64,000 nucleotides of DNA from positions 75,491 through 139,490 of the forward strand of contig JAIMAL010000003.1 of NCBI GenBank assembly GCA_023511995.1. The letters run 5' to 3'. This document shows, piece by piece, positions 53,233-62,548 of the stretch. The notes beneath the pieces were generated by a model. It was not told the origin of the DNA. It did no database searches and saw only the letters and a list, made by a program, of their open reading frames with translations. A program made the position numbers and the translations under genes. The DNA comes from Burkholderiales bacterium. GTDB taxonomy: Bacteria; Pseudomonadota; Gammaproteobacteria; Burkholderiales; Thiobacteraceae. Numbering within the stretch: the stretch's first letter is position 1; each line of letters begins with the position of its first letter.

Positions 53233-53730
53233 ATGTCCTGGCTTCGCGTTCTGCGCCATCTCTTCTTCCCACCCTGGTGGGTGAGGGTGAGGTTTCCCCG
53301 GCGGGTGCTGGATGCCATCGAGCAGGCCATCCAGACCTCCGAGCGGCAACACCGGGGCCAGATTCGTTTTGCCATCGAGGCAAGCCTGGCTCTCCCCCTG
53401 CTCCTCAAGGGGGTGAGTCCCAGAAAGCGCGCCGAAGAGGTGTTCGCGCTGTTGCGGGTATGGGATACCGAGGAGAACAACGGGGTGCTGATCTATGTGC
53501 TGCTCGCCGATCGGGACGTGGAGATCGTCGCCGACCGGGGCATTGCCGCAAAGGTGGAGCCGCTTCAGTGGGAGACGATCTGTCGGCAGATGGAACAGGC
53601 GTTCGCCCGCGGGGATTTCGAGGGTGGGGCACTGGTGGCGATTCGCGCCGTTGGCGAACACCTCGTCCGCCATTTTCCCGCGCAGGCGGGCACGGCCAAC
53701 ACCCTGTCGGACCGGCCGGTGGTGCTCTGA
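53233..53730 (+). CDS. Second TPM-domain protein
   Basis: The 165-residue protein has a TPM domain without signal peptide: HRGQIRFAIEASLALPLLLK, KRAEEVFALLRVWDTEENNG and VLIYVLLADRDVEIVADRGI. It follows the first TPM gene by 2 nt, so lemA and the two TPM genes form one operon. It differs by keeping a soluble, probably cytosolic or membrane-associated position. Function unknown. Confidence 0.87.
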   Translation: MSWLRVLRHLFFPPWWVRVRFPRRVLDAIEQAIQTSERQHRGQIRFAIEASLALPLLLKGVSPRKRAEEVFALLRVWDTEENNGVLIYVLLADRDVEIVADRGIAAKVEPLQWETICRQMEQAFARGDFEGGALVAIRAVGEHLVRHFPAQAGTANTLSDRPVVL

Positions 53731-53734
53731 AGAT

Positions 53735-55024
53735 TCAGGGATGGCTGGAGGTGCGCGCCACCTCCAGCAGGCGGGCGATTTCCGCACCGTTTAGGCGCAC
53801 ATTGCGCCGGTGCCACCCCATCACCAGCACCATGGTGGCAGAGACGAACAGCCCAAACAGGGCGATGGCGGCATAAACGTGGAGTCCCAAGCGGCCGAGC
53901 AGGTAGTAGGCCCCTACCATGATGAGGATGCCGGCGTTCTCGTTGAAATTCTGCACGGCGATGGAGTGCCCGGCCCCCACCAAGATGTGCCCCCGGTGTT
54001 GCAGCAGGGCATTCATGGGGACGACGAAAAAGCCGGCGGCGGCCCCCACCAGCACCAGCACCCCCTGCGCCAGGGTGGGGTCCCGCACGAAGATCATCAC
54101 GCACACCAGAAGTCCCATGGCCACCCCCACCGGCAGGACGCGCAGGGCGCGGTGGATGGGGATGAGCCAGGCGGCGGCCACGGCGCCGGCGGCGATGCCG
54201 ATCGCGGCGATGGCCTGGAGGGTGCTCGCCTGCTCCACGTCCAGGCCCAGGGCGGCCTTGGCCCAGTCGATGACGATGAATTGCAGCGTGGCGCCGGCAG
54301 CCCAGAACAGGGTGGTGACGGCCAGGGAAATCTGCCCCAGTTTGTCCGTCCACAATACCTTCACGCAATGGGCGAAATCTCGCATGAGGTACCAGGGATT
54401 GCGCTTGAGGGGCTTGTGGTCCACGCCGGTGTTGGGGATGTAGAAGTTGATCAGCGCCGCCAGGAGATAGAGCAGGCCGATGACGGCGATGGCCGCGGCA
54501 GCAGGCGTCTCGATGCCAGGCAGGCCAAGGCCCGTGAGGCTGGTGCTCACGGGGGGCAAAAGGAGCTTGCCGCCGAGATAGACACCCAGAATGATGGCGG
54601 AGACGGTCAGGCCCTCGATCCAGGCGTTGGCGGTGACCAGCAGACGGGGCGGCAATAGCTCGGTGAGGATGCCGTATTTGGCGGGGGAATAGGCGGCTGC
54701 ACCCAGGCCGACGATGCCGTAGGCGAGCAGCGGATCGACGTGGAAGAAGAGCGCCGCGCAGCCTGCGATCTTGATGCCGTTGCTGATCAGCATCACCCTG
54801 CCCTTGGGCATGGAATCGGCGAAGGCCCCGACGAATGCGGCAAGCACCACGTAGGAGATGGTGAAGTAGAACTTGAGGAGGGGCGCGTACTCGGGGCTGT
54901 TGTAGAAATCCCGCAGGACGACGATGGCGGCGATGAGCAGGGCGTTGTCGGCGAGGGCCGAACAGAACTGGGCGGCCATGATGGTATAGAAGCCGCCCGG
55001 CATGCGTTGCTGCGGGGAAATCAA
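53735..55024 (-). CDS. lplT: Lysophospholipid transporter LplT
   Basis: The 429-residue major-facilitator protein has about twelve helices. It opens with the LplT pattern MAAQFCSALADNALLIAAIV, followed by FADSMPKGRVMLISNGIK and AAYSPAKYGILTELLPPRLL. LplT flips lysophosphatidylethanolamine inward for re-acylation. The acyltransferase Aas usually fused or adjacent is not seen in the window. It is convergent with the TPM operon and divergent from the LysR gene. Confidence 0.92.
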   Translation of the reverse strand: MISPQQRMPGGFYTIMAAQFCSALADNALLIAAIVVLRDFYNSPEYAPLLKFYFTISYVVLAAFVGAFADSMPKGRVMLISNGIKIAGCAALFFHVDPLLAYGIVGLGAAAYSPAKYGILTELLPPRLLVTANAWIEGLTVSAIILGVYLGGKLLLPPVSTSLTGLGLPGIETPAAAAIAVIGLLYLLAALINFYIPNTGVDHKPLKRNPWYLMRDFAHCVKVLWTDKLGQISLAVTTLFWAAGATLQFIVIDWAKAALGLDVEQASTLQAIAAIGIAAGAVAAAWLIPIHRALRVLPVGVAMGLLVCVMIFVRDPTLAQGVLVLVGAAAGFFVVPMNALLQHRGHILVGAGHSIAVQNFNENAGILIMVGAYYLLGRLGLHVYAAIALFGLFVSATMVLVMGWHRRNVRLNGAEIARLLEVARTSSHP

Positions 55025-55348
55025 GGTGCGACAGCCGGCGTCATGGCCGGTTCCAACGAGGCATGCGGCTTTATACCATGAAGCGGCTGCGGGCGTAAGC
55101 GCGCCTCACGGCGAAGGCTTTTTACCTGCTTTGGCGGGGCGAAAGCGGCTTTCTGGCCTTCGCCGCGCGTTTGTGCTTAAATGCTAACCCCTCCGGCTTG
55201 ATACCCGGCGGGTCAATCCCGGGCTTGCCGGGGGAGGAGATAGGCAGGGGTCATGGCGGGGCCTGCCCGCCCGGGGCGGCCGCCGTGCCCGCAAGCTGCG
55301 GCGGCTTTCCGCCGGAAAGTTTCCCGGGCAGCTCAAGCAGGTTCTTCC
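55025..55348. other. Control region between lplT and the LysR gene
   Basis: This 324-nt stretch holds no gene I can support. Visible are TTGATACCC-GGC-GGGTCAA (55197-55215), a small dyad with one bulged base that could be a LysR operator, a GCCGCCG/CGGCGGC stem at about 55278-55304, and CTTTCC-GCC-GGAAAG just upstream of the LysR ATG. The hairpins suggest a structured leader. A short GTG/ATG frame ending inside the region has no recognisable protein. Confidence 0.4.
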
Positions 55349-56242
55349 ATGGCGGATCGTCGTCTCCAGGTCTTCTACACCGTTGCCAAGCAGCTCTCCT
55401 TCACCAAGGCGGCGGAGCTCCTTTACATGACCCAGCCGGCGGTGACCTTCCAGGTCAAGCAGCTGGAGGAGCATTTCAACACCCGTCTTTTCGAGCGCAG
55501 CCATAGCAAAATCACGCTCACGCCGGCGGGGGAACTCGCGCTCCAGTACGCGGAGAAAATCCTTGCCCTTACCCGGGAAATGGAAACCCGCATGGGTGAG
55601 CTTACCGGACAGGTGTCCGGCACCCTCATGGTGGGGGCGAGCACCACCATCGCCGAATACATGCTGCCGCGCCTTCTGGGCGAATTCAAAAACCGCTATC
55701 CCCAGGTGCACTGCCGGTTGACGGTGGCCAACTCGGAAACCATTGAATCCAAAGTCGCCGATCACACCCTCGACATGGGGCTCATCGAGGCGCCCTCCCA
55801 CCATCCGCAACTGGAGGCGGAAGTGGTGGCGGATGACGAACTGGTGGCCATCTGCGCGCCGGGTCATTCCATCGCCCAACTGGCTGCGGTCACCCCGCAG
55901 CAACTGGCGGAGCTGCCCTATGTGAGCCGGGAGGATGGCTCAGGCACGCGCGAGGTGGTGGACGCCTATTTTCGTGCCAACGGCGTGCAGCCCGACGATC
56001 TGCACATCGTCATGGAGCTGGGCAGCCGTGAGGCCATCAAGGGTGCGGTGGAGGCGGGGCTGGGCATTGCCATCGTCTCCCGCGCCACCATCAGCAAGGA
56101 AACCAAGCTGGGGGACCTGGTGGCCGTTCCCCTCGACCCGCCGCTGCACCGTCCGCTATCCATGGTCTATGCGCGGGAGAAGTTCCGCTCGCGGCTTTTG
56201 CAGACCTTCCTCGATTACGTCCGCTCGTCGCTCGCCACGTGA
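55349..56242 (+). CDS. LysR-family transcriptional regulator
   Basis: The 297-residue regulator has an N-terminal winged helix (VFYTVAKQLSFTKAAELLYM, TQPAVTFQVKQLEEHFNTRL). A periplasmic-binding-protein-like effector domain follows, starting SGTLMVGASTTIAEYMLPRL. The effector domain resembles the selenium/sulfur-metabolism LysR branch, but the target genes cannot be read from this window. The ATG at 55349 is in the usual place for the family; no good ribosome binding site is present. Confidence 0.93.
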   Translation: MADRRLQVFYTVAKQLSFTKAAELLYMTQPAVTFQVKQLEEHFNTRLFERSHSKITLTPAGELALQYAEKILALTREMETRMGELTGQVSGTLMVGASTTIAEYMLPRLLGEFKNRYPQVHCRLTVANSETIESKVADHTLDMGLIEAPSHHPQLEAEVVADDELVAICAPGHSIAQLAAVTPQQLAELPYVSREDGSGTREVVDAYFRANGVQPDDLHIVMELGSREAIKGAVEAGLGIAIVSRATISKETKLGDLVAVPLDPPLHRPLSMVYAREKFRSRLLQTFLDYVRSSLAT

Positions 56243-56244
56243 CC

Positions 56245-56592
56245 ATGGCGCCAGAGGAAAAGCGGCTGTTGCAATTGCTCCGCAGACTGCCGCCGTCGGA
56301 TCGGGAAACCCTGTTGAGTTTTGCCGAATTCCTGGCCGCCCGCGCCCCGGCGCCCGATCTGCCCCGGGAACCTTTGCCCATCCCGCGTCCCCGCGAGGAA
56401 AAGGTGGTCCATGCCATCCGGCGGCTGCGGGAGACCTATCCCATGCTGGATCACGGGAAAATGCTCAACGAGGTGTCCCAGCTCATGACCCAGCACGTGG
56501 TGCAGGGACGCCCCGCGGCGGAGGTGATCGACGAGCTGGAGCTGCTCTTCCGCGCCCACTATGAGCGGCTGCAGGGCGGCGGAGAGGAATGA
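56245..56592 (+). CDS. Conserved hypothetical protein
   Basis: A 115-residue soluble, helical and charged protein (LLQLLRRLPPSDRETLLSFA, EVIDELELLFRAHYERLQ). It begins 2 nt after the LysR stop and is surely co-transcribed. I recognise it only as a small proteobacterial family of unknown function beside LysR genes. It is convergent with phoH. Confidence 0.7.
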   Translation: MAPEEKRLLQLLRRLPPSDRETLLSFAEFLAARAPAPDLPREPLPIPRPREEKVVHAIRRLRETYPMLDHGKMLNEVSQLMTQHVVQGRPAAEVIDELELLFRAHYERLQGGGEE

Positions 56593-56605
56593 AGTCGCGG
56601 CCGCC

Positions 56606-58066
56606 TCAGAGGATCTCCGAGGCGTGATCGGCAAGCCGCGACCGCTCCCCGCGCAGCAGGGTGACATGTCCGGAATGGGCCCAGCCCTTGAAGCGGTCCA
56701 CCACATAGGTAAGGCCCGAACTCCCTTCGGTGAGATAGGGGGTGTCGATCTGGGCAATGTTGCCCAGGCACACCACCTTGGTGCCGGGGCCGGCGCGGGT
56801 GATGAGGGTCTTCATTTGTTTCGGTGTGAGGTTCTGTGCCTCATCAATGATGAGGAATTTGTTGATGAAGGTGCGGCCCCGCATGAAGTTCAGGGACTTG
56901 ATCTTGATGCGTGAGCGGATCAGGTCCTGGGTGGCGGCGCGGCCCCATTCCCCAGCCTCGTCATCGGTTTTGTTGAGCACGTCCAGGTTGTCTTCCAGCG
57001 CCCCCATCCAGGGCGTCATTTTTTCCTCCTCGGTGCCGGGAAGAAAGCCGATGTCCTCCCCCAGGGGCACGGTGACGCGGGTCATGATGATTTCGTTGTA
57101 GCGTTTTTCCTCCAGCACCTGGGTGAGACCCGCGGCCAGGGTGAGCAGGGTCTTGCCGCTGCCCGCCTGCCCCAGGAGGGTGACGAAATCGATGTCCGGA
57201 TTCATGAGCAGGTTGAGGGCGAAGTTCTGTTCCCGGTTGCGCGCGGTGATGCCCCAGACGTTGTTCCTGGGATGGGTGTAATCGCGCACCGTCTGCAGCA
57301 GGGCGCTACTGCCCACCCGCTCCTTGACGATGGCGTAAAAGGGTCGGTCCCCTTCCTGATAGACGAACTCATTGACCAGAAGCTCCCGGCACAGGGGGCC
57401 GCGGATGCGATAGAAGGTCCGTCCGCCTTCCTGCCAGGATTCCATGCCCTTGCCGTGGGTGTCCCAGAAATCCGGCGGCAGCGGCCGCACGCCGGTGTAC
57501 AGGAGGTCGGTGTCCTCGAGCACCTTGTCGTTGTAGTAATCCTCCGCCGGTAGGCCCAGCGCACGCGCCTTGATGCGCATGTTGATGTCCTTCGACACCA
57601 GCACCACTTCGCGTTCGGGATAAAGCCGCTTGAGGTGAAGGGTGACACCGAGGATCTGGTTGTCGCCGTTGCTGCCGGGCAATCCCGCCGGCAGCTCGCC
57701 GCTGACGGCGATGGTCTGCAGAAACAGCCGACCGGTGGCGGCTTCACCACTGAAGGGGCCAAGGGGAATGCCCTGCTCGATATTGGCCTCGTGGGAGACG
57801 ATCTGGTCGAGGAAGCGGCTGGCCTGACGCGCATTGCGGGCCACTTCCGTCATCCCCTTCTTGTTGTTGTCCAGCTCCTCCAGGGTCATCATCGGCACGT
57901 ACACGTCGTGTTCCTCGAAGCGGAACAGACTGGAGGGATCGTGCATGAGCACGTTGGTGTCGAGGACGAACAGTTTGCGGCTCGGGGTCTTGCGTTTTCC
58001 CTTGCGGGAGGATTTGGCCATGGCGTGAGGGGGATCGGGAGGCAGAAAACTTTCGTCCAGAGTCAT
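56606..58066 (-). CDS. PhoH family protein with N-terminal PIN domain
   Basis: The 486-residue protein has a PIN nuclease domain (KLFVLDTNVLMHDPSS, acidic residues at 65-66 and the VLVSKDINMRIKA strand) and a C-terminal PhoH ATPase (Walker A GQAGSGKT at 299-306, Walker B FLIIDEAQN). This is the PhoH2 type, with RNA helicase and nuclease activities in studied relatives. The ATG at 58066 overlaps the bcp stop, so the two are translationally coupled; a start at 58021 is possible. Confidence 0.93.
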   Translation of the reverse strand: MTLDESFLPPDPPHAMAKSSRKGKRKTPSRKLFVLDTNVLMHDPSSLFRFEEHDVYVPMMTLEELDNNKKGMTEVARNARQASRFLDQIVSHEANIEQGIPLGPFSGEAATGRLFLQTIAVSGELPAGLPGSNGDNQILGVTLHLKRLYPEREVVLVSKDINMRIKARALGLPAEDYYNDKVLEDTDLLYTGVRPLPPDFWDTHGKGMESWQEGGRTFYRIRGPLCRELLVNEFVYQEGDRPFYAIVKERVGSSALLQTVRDYTHPRNNVWGITARNREQNFALNLLMNPDIDFVTLLGQAGSGKTLLTLAAGLTQVLEEKRYNEIIMTRVTVPLGEDIGFLPGTEEEKMTPWMGALEDNLDVLNKTDDEAGEWGRAATQDLIRSRIKIKSLNFMRGRTFINKFLIIDEAQNLTPKQMKTLITRAGPGTKVVCLGNIAQIDTPYLTEGSSGLTYVVDRFKGWAHSGHVTLLRGERSRLADHASEIL

Positions 58067-58530
58067 AGGTGCCTGATGAAGTCGAGAACTTCTTCTGCAT
58101 GGCCCGGCACCTTCACCCCACGCCATTCCCGCGCCAGGACGCCGTCACGGCCGATGACGAAGGTGCTGCGTTCGATGCCCCGCACCTGTTTGCCATAAAG
58201 GGTTTTCAGCCTGATGACACCGAAGAGATTGCACACGGTTTCCTGCGGGTCGCTCAAAAGGTCGAAGGGCAGGCCGAGTTTTGCCTTGAAGTTGGCGTGG
58301 GATTTCAGGCTATCGCGGGAAATGCCGAACACTTCGGCACCCGCCTTCACCAGGGCGCCGTGAATGTCGCGGAAGGCCGCCGCCTCGTTGCTGCAGCCGG
58401 GGGTGTTGTCCTTGGGATAGAAGTAGAGCACCAGGATGCGGCCGCGGTGGTGGGAAAGGCGGAAGGGTTTGCCGCTGGTCGAGGCCAGTTCGAAATCGGG
58501 GACGGGTTGACCCACCGCCACTTCAGCCAT
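58063..58530 (-). CDS. bcp: Peroxiredoxin Bcp
   Basis: The 155-residue thiol peroxidase has the peroxidatic cysteine C46 in NTPGCSNEA. Typical Bcp has a resolving Cys five residues on; here position 51 is Ala, so it should act as a 1-Cys enzyme or use another Cys (one lies near residue 110). It reduces hydroperoxides with help of thioredoxin. It is coupled to phoH by an ATGA overlap. Confidence 0.93.
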   Translation of the reverse strand: MAEVAVGQPVPDFELASTSGKPFRLSHHRGRILVLYFYPKDNTPGCSNEAAAFRDIHGALVKAGAEVFGISRDSLKSHANFKAKLGLPFDLLSDPQETVCNLFGVIRLKTLYGKQVRGIERSTFVIGRDGVLAREWRGVKVPGHAEEVLDFIRHL

Positions 58531-58613
58531 GGCCGCCCCGGAACCTGCGCGTCGGACTCATGGGGCCATTGTTCGCAAAATCGGCAAAAAACGCAAGCCG
58601 GGGGTGCGAGGCC

Positions 58614-59522
58614 TCAGCCGGGAAAAGGCGGGCCCTGCAGCAGCAGAACACCCGCACGGCCGGGTACCGGGCCCAGAATCAGCTCGTGATAGGGCAGGCG
58701 TTCCGGATCCAGTGTTGCCCACAGGCCGGCGAGGTCGGTGAGTTCATAGCCCTGCTCCCGCCAGCCGCTGAGGAGCCGCTCGAAAACCGGCGCCAGCGCC
58801 CCGCCCTCCAGTTCCGCATGGAGGGTGAAGACATGGCCGGTGGCGGGCGACTCAAGGGTCATGCCCAGCAGATGATCGGCCACGTTCTCTTCCGTGATGT
58901 CCTCGCGGCCGATGAGTTCATCCAGGGTAGGCAGGGTGGTGGGCAGTTGCGGACAGGCGATGGGCTCGCCCCGCCACACCGGCCAGAAGGGGTGTGTGCC
59001 GCGGCTGTCGGAGGCATAGCGCAGACCAAGGCGTTGTTCCAGGCGCAGGGCGTGCCCGTTCATCTGCCAGCCGGCGGCCCCATGCACCTGGGGGCGGAGG
59101 GCGAAGAGCTCTTCGAAGCGCTGCCAGGCCGCTTCCATCTCCCGCCGGGTCCAGGTCGCATCGGCGTCTGCCACGTGATCCTGCCAGCGCACATGGTCGT
59201 AGCTGTGGATGCCCACCTCGAAACCTGCGGCGTGCACCGAGCGAAGCAGCGCGGCGGCGCGCCGGCCGATGTCGGGACCGGGCAGCAGCGTGCCGTAGAG
59301 GAGGGTGCGCAGGCCGTAATGGCGCATGACCGAGGTGCGCCGCACCTTGGCGAGGAAACCCCGGCGGAAGACGCGCCGCAGCGCCCGGCCGGTGTGATCC
59401 GGCCCCAGGCTGAAGAGAAAGGTCGCCGGCGCCTCATGCCGCTTTAGGATTTCCATGAGCCGCGGCACGCCTTCCAGGGTGCCGCGATAGGTGTCCACAT
59501 CGATCTTGAGGGCGAGTTTCAT
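58614..59522 (-). CDS. arnD: 4-deoxy-4-formamido-L-arabinose-phosphoundecaprenol deformylase ArnD
   Basis: The 302-residue polysaccharide-deacetylase-fold enzyme has LKIDVDTYRGTLEGVPRLME (metal Asp), GFEVGIHSYDHVRWQDH (His ligands) and LHAELEGG. It removes the formyl group after ArnC has loaded the sugar on undecaprenyl phosphate. It is the last gene of the Ara4N cassette, 67 nt after the ArnA decarboxylase gene. Confidence 0.93.
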   Translation of the reverse strand: MKLALKIDVDTYRGTLEGVPRLMEILKRHEAPATFLFSLGPDHTGRALRRVFRRGFLAKVRRTSVMRHYGLRTLLYGTLLPGPDIGRRAAALLRSVHAAGFEVGIHSYDHVRWQDHVADADATWTRREMEAAWQRFEELFALRPQVHGAAGWQMNGHALRLEQRLGLRYASDSRGTHPFWPVWRGEPIACPQLPTTLPTLDELIGREDITEENVADHLLGMTLESPATGHVFTLHAELEGGALAPVFERLLSGWREQGYELTDLAGLWATLDPERLPYHELILGPVPGRAGVLLLQGPPFPG

Positions 59523-59589
59523 GGCACCGGCCTTCTACCCCAAAGGGGATGGCGGATACAGGGGCTTTGCGTGCCCGTGCTGAAGGGCT

Positions 59590-60633
59590 TCATTCGACCA
59601 GCTTGCGCGCCTCCGCCACCTGGTCCTTGTAGGCATCGAAGATGTGTCGGAGGGCTTCCTCCATGCCGACCTTGGGCTTCCAGTCGAGGTCGCGCATGGT
59701 GTTGTCGATGCGGGGCACGCGGTTTTGCACATCCTGGTAGCCCTGGCCGTAGTAGTCGTCGGAACGGGTCTCCACCATTCTCACCCGCGCCGCCGTGTCC
59801 CGGTATTCCGGGTAGGTCATGGCCAGCTTGAGCATCATCTGCGCCAGTTCCCGCACCGAGTAGTTGTTGGCCGGATTGCCGATGTTGTAAATCTTGCCGC
59901 TGGCCACGCCATTCCTGTTCTCGATGATTTTCATCAACGCATCGATGCCATCGGAGGCATAGGTGAAGGAGCGCCGCGCATGGCCGCCGTCCACCAGCTT
60001 GATGTCCTCTCCCCGTACGATGTGGCCGAGGAACTGGGTGATGACCCGCGAGCTGCCTTCCTTCGGTGTGAAGATGGAATCCAGCCCGGCGCCGATCCAG
60101 TTGAAGGGGCGGAAGAGCGTGTAGTCGAGCCCCTGCTCCATGCCATAGGCATGGATGACCCGGTCCATGAGCTGCTTGGAGCAGGCATAAATCCAGCGCG
60201 GTTTGTTGATGGGGCCATAAACCAGTTCCGAGGTCTCCGGGTCGAAGGCCTCATCCCGGCACATGCCGTACACCTCGGAGGTGGAGGGGAAGATGAGGCG
60301 TTTGCGGTACTTCACGCATTGGCGGACGATGGGCAGATTGGCCTCGAAATCCAGCTCGAAGACACGCAGCGGCTCGCGCACATAGGTGGCCGGGGTGGCG
60401 ATGGCCACCAGGGGGATCACCGTATCGCATTTGCGGATGTGGTATTCGATCCATTCCTTGTTGATGGTGATGTCCCCTTCGAAGAAGTGGAAACGGGGAT
60501 GGTGCATGAGACCCGCCACCCGGTCGCTTGCCATATCCATGCCGTACACCTCCCAGTCGGTGGTGTCGATGATGCGCCGGGAGAGGTGATGACCGATGAA
60601 GCCGTTGACGCCAAGGATGAGGATGCGTTGCAT
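59590..60633 (-). CDS. arnA: UDP-glucuronate decarboxylase half of ArnA
   Basis: The 347-residue short-chain dehydrogenase starts MQRILILGVNGFIGHHLSRR. Its catalytic residues S119, E120, Y149 and K153 lie at exactly the spacing of S433, E434, Y463 and K467 in E. coli ArnA. It oxidises and decarboxylates UDP-glucuronic acid to the 4-keto-pentose. In enterobacteria this is the C-terminal half of one 660-residue protein; here it is a separate gene, 35 nt after the formyltransferase gene. Confidence 0.93.
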   Translation of the reverse strand: MQRILILGVNGFIGHHLSRRIIDTTDWEVYGMDMASDRVAGLMHHPRFHFFEGDITINKEWIEYHIRKCDTVIPLVAIATPATYVREPLRVFELDFEANLPIVRQCVKYRKRLIFPSTSEVYGMCRDEAFDPETSELVYGPINKPRWIYACSKQLMDRVIHAYGMEQGLDYTLFRPFNWIGAGLDSIFTPKEGSSRVITQFLGHIVRGEDIKLVDGGHARRSFTYASDGIDALMKIIENRNGVASGKIYNIGNPANNYSVRELAQMMLKLAMTYPEYRDTAARVRMVETRSDDYYGQGYQDVQNRVPRIDNTMRDLDWKPKVGMEEALRHIFDAYKDQVAEARKLVE

Positions 60634-60668
60634 GGGTTTTCCGTCATGAAGGAGAAAAATTGTTCGAA

Positions 60669-61598
60669 TCACCCCGAGCCCAACGGCCAGGGACCAGGCC
60701 CGCACAGCGCCGGCAGGGTGGCGGCGGTGACCATCTGCCCTTCCACTTCCAGTTCCAGAACCCGCAGAAGGCCGCCGTCGCAGCCGTGGATGAGGAGCCG
60801 TTCGTTTTCCGCAATCAGGGTGGCGGTCAGTGTCGGCGACCGCCGCTCCGGGAGCAGCCGGGTGCGCAGCAGGCGCGCCGGGCGGCCGGCGACGGTGCAC
60901 AGGGCACCCGGGAAGGGGGGCGCCACCGCTCGCACCAGATCATGGATGGCGCGCGCCGGACGTGACCAGTCGATGCGGCCATCCTCCGGCCGCCGGGCGC
61001 CGAAATAGGAGCCCTGGCTGAGATCGAGGGGAATGCGGGGCGCAGTGCCATTGATGAGGGCCGGCAGGCTGCGGTGCAACACCATTTCCGCCGCGCAGGT
61101 CACCTTGCGGAAGACGTCGAGGGCGGTGTCGTCGGGGAGGATGGGAACCGCCTGCTGGTCCACCAGGTCGCCGGCGTCCGGCTTCTCCGTCATGTAGTGG
61201 AGCGAGGCGCCGGTTTCCCGCTCCCCATGGAGGATGGCCCAGTTGATGGGCACGCGCCCCCGGTACTTGGGCAGCAGCGAACCGTGTATGTTGAGGGCCC
61301 CGCGGCGGGGAAGGGAAAGCAGGGGTGCCTTGAGCATCTGGCGGAAATAGAAGGAAAACAGGAAATCCGGCCGGGCGGTGGCCACCGCGCGCACGATCTC
61401 CCCCTCGTTGGCATCTTCCGGCATGAGCACGGGCAGGTCGTGCTCGGCGGCAAGCTTGGCCACGCTGGCAAACCAGATGGGCTCCCCCGGCGCATCGCGA
61501 TGGGTGACCACCAGGGGCACCTCGACCCCCTGGGCCAGCAGCACGGAAAGACAGCGCACCCCCACGTCGTGATAGGCGAAGACGACGGCGGTGGTCAT
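60669..61598 (-). CDS. UDP-4-amino-4-deoxy-L-arabinose formyltransferase half of ArnA
   Basis: The 309-residue methionyl-tRNA-formyltransferase-like enzyme has the catalytic triad N103, H105 and D141 in ALNIHGSLLPKYRGRVP and EKPDAGDL. It formylates UDP-Ara4N using 10-formyl-tetrahydrofolate. It corresponds to the N-terminal half of fused ArnA. The ATG overlaps the arnC stop (ATGA). Confidence 0.93.
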   Translation of the reverse strand: MTTAVVFAYHDVGVRCLSVLLAQGVEVPLVVTHRDAPGEPIWFASVAKLAAEHDLPVLMPEDANEGEIVRAVATARPDFLFSFYFRQMLKAPLLSLPRRGALNIHGSLLPKYRGRVPINWAILHGERETGASLHYMTEKPDAGDLVDQQAVPILPDDTALDVFRKVTCAAEMVLHRSLPALINGTAPRIPLDLSQGSYFGARRPEDGRIDWSRPARAIHDLVRAVAPPFPGALCTVAGRPARLLRTRLLPERRSPTLTATLIAENERLLIHGCDGGLLRVLELEVEGQMVTAATLPALCGPGPWPLGSG

Positions 61599-62548
61599 CG
61601 CGTCCCGTCTGCCTGCGGCCGCTCCAGGATGGCCTGGATGACATAGCGTGGCCGCGTGCGTACCTGCTGATAGATGCGGCCCACGTATTCGCCCAAAAGG
61701 CCGATGCCGAAGAGGGCAATGCCGATGAGGAAGAAGAGAATGGCAAAGAGGGTGAACAGCCCCTCCGCCTCCGGCCCGACGATCAGGCGGCGAATGGCCA
61801 GGAAGACGAAGAAGGCGGCCGACAGCAGGGAGACGGCGATACCGAAGAGGGAGAACATCTGCAGCGGCACGATGGAAAAGGCGGTCATCAGATCGAAATT
61901 GAGCCGGATCAGCCGGTAGAGGGAATACTTGGATTCCCCCGCCGCGCGCTCCTCATGCTCCACCACTACCTCGGTGGGGTTGCGGGCGAAGGTGTAGGCC
62001 AGGGCGGGAATGAAGGTGTTCACTTCCGAGGTGCCATTGATGAGATCGACGATCTGCCGGCTGTAGGCGCGCAGCATGCAGCCCTGGTCGGTCATTTTCA
62101 CATGGGTGATGCGTTCCCGTAGCAGGTTCATCGCCCGTGAGGCCCAATGGCGCCAGGCGCTGTCCCTGCGCTGGCGGCGGATGGAGCCCACGTAGTCGAA
62201 GCCCTCATCCATGCGGGCGAGGAGTTTGCCGATTTCCTCCGGGGGGTTCTGCAGATCGGCATCCAGGGTGACGATGCGCTCGCCCCGTACATGCTGGAAG
62301 CCGGCGAGGATGGCCAGATGCTGGCCGAAGTTGCCGTTGAGGAGGATCACCCGGGTGACGTCCGGCCGCTTTTCGAACTGTTCCGCAAGCAGCGCGGCGG
62401 AACGGTCACGGCTGCCGTCGTTGACGAAAATCACTTCGTAACTGCGTTTGAGCCCATCCAGAGCCGGATAAAGGCGGGCAAACAATGCAGGCAGGGCCGC
62501 CTCCTCGTTGTAGACCGGGATCACCACCGAGACCTCCGGTACCCTCAT
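61595..62548 (-). CDS. arnC: Undecaprenyl-phosphate Ara4FN transferase ArnC
   Basis: The 317-residue family-2 glycosyltransferase starts VSVVIPVYNEEAALPALF, has the DxD motif LDADLQNPPEE, and ends with two membrane helices (FGIAVSLLSAAFFVFLAIRR, LFFLIGIALFGIGLLGEYVG). It moves formylated Ara4N from UDP to undecaprenyl phosphate at the inner membrane. Start and stop overlap its neighbours by 4 nt. Confidence 0.94.
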   Translation of the reverse strand: MRVPEVSVVIPVYNEEAALPALFARLYPALDGLKRSYEVIFVNDGSRDRSAALLAEQFEKRPDVTRVILLNGNFGQHLAILAGFQHVRGERIVTLDADLQNPPEEIGKLLARMDEGFDYVGSIRRQRRDSAWRHWASRAMNLLRERITHVKMTDQGCMLRAYSRQIVDLINGTSEVNTFIPALAYTFARNPTEVVVEHEERAAGESKYSLYRLIRLNFDLMTAFSIVPLQMFSLFGIAVSLLSAAFFVFLAIRRLIVGPEAEGLFTLFAILFFLIGIALFGIGLLGEYVGRIYQQVRTRPRYVIQAILERPQADGTR

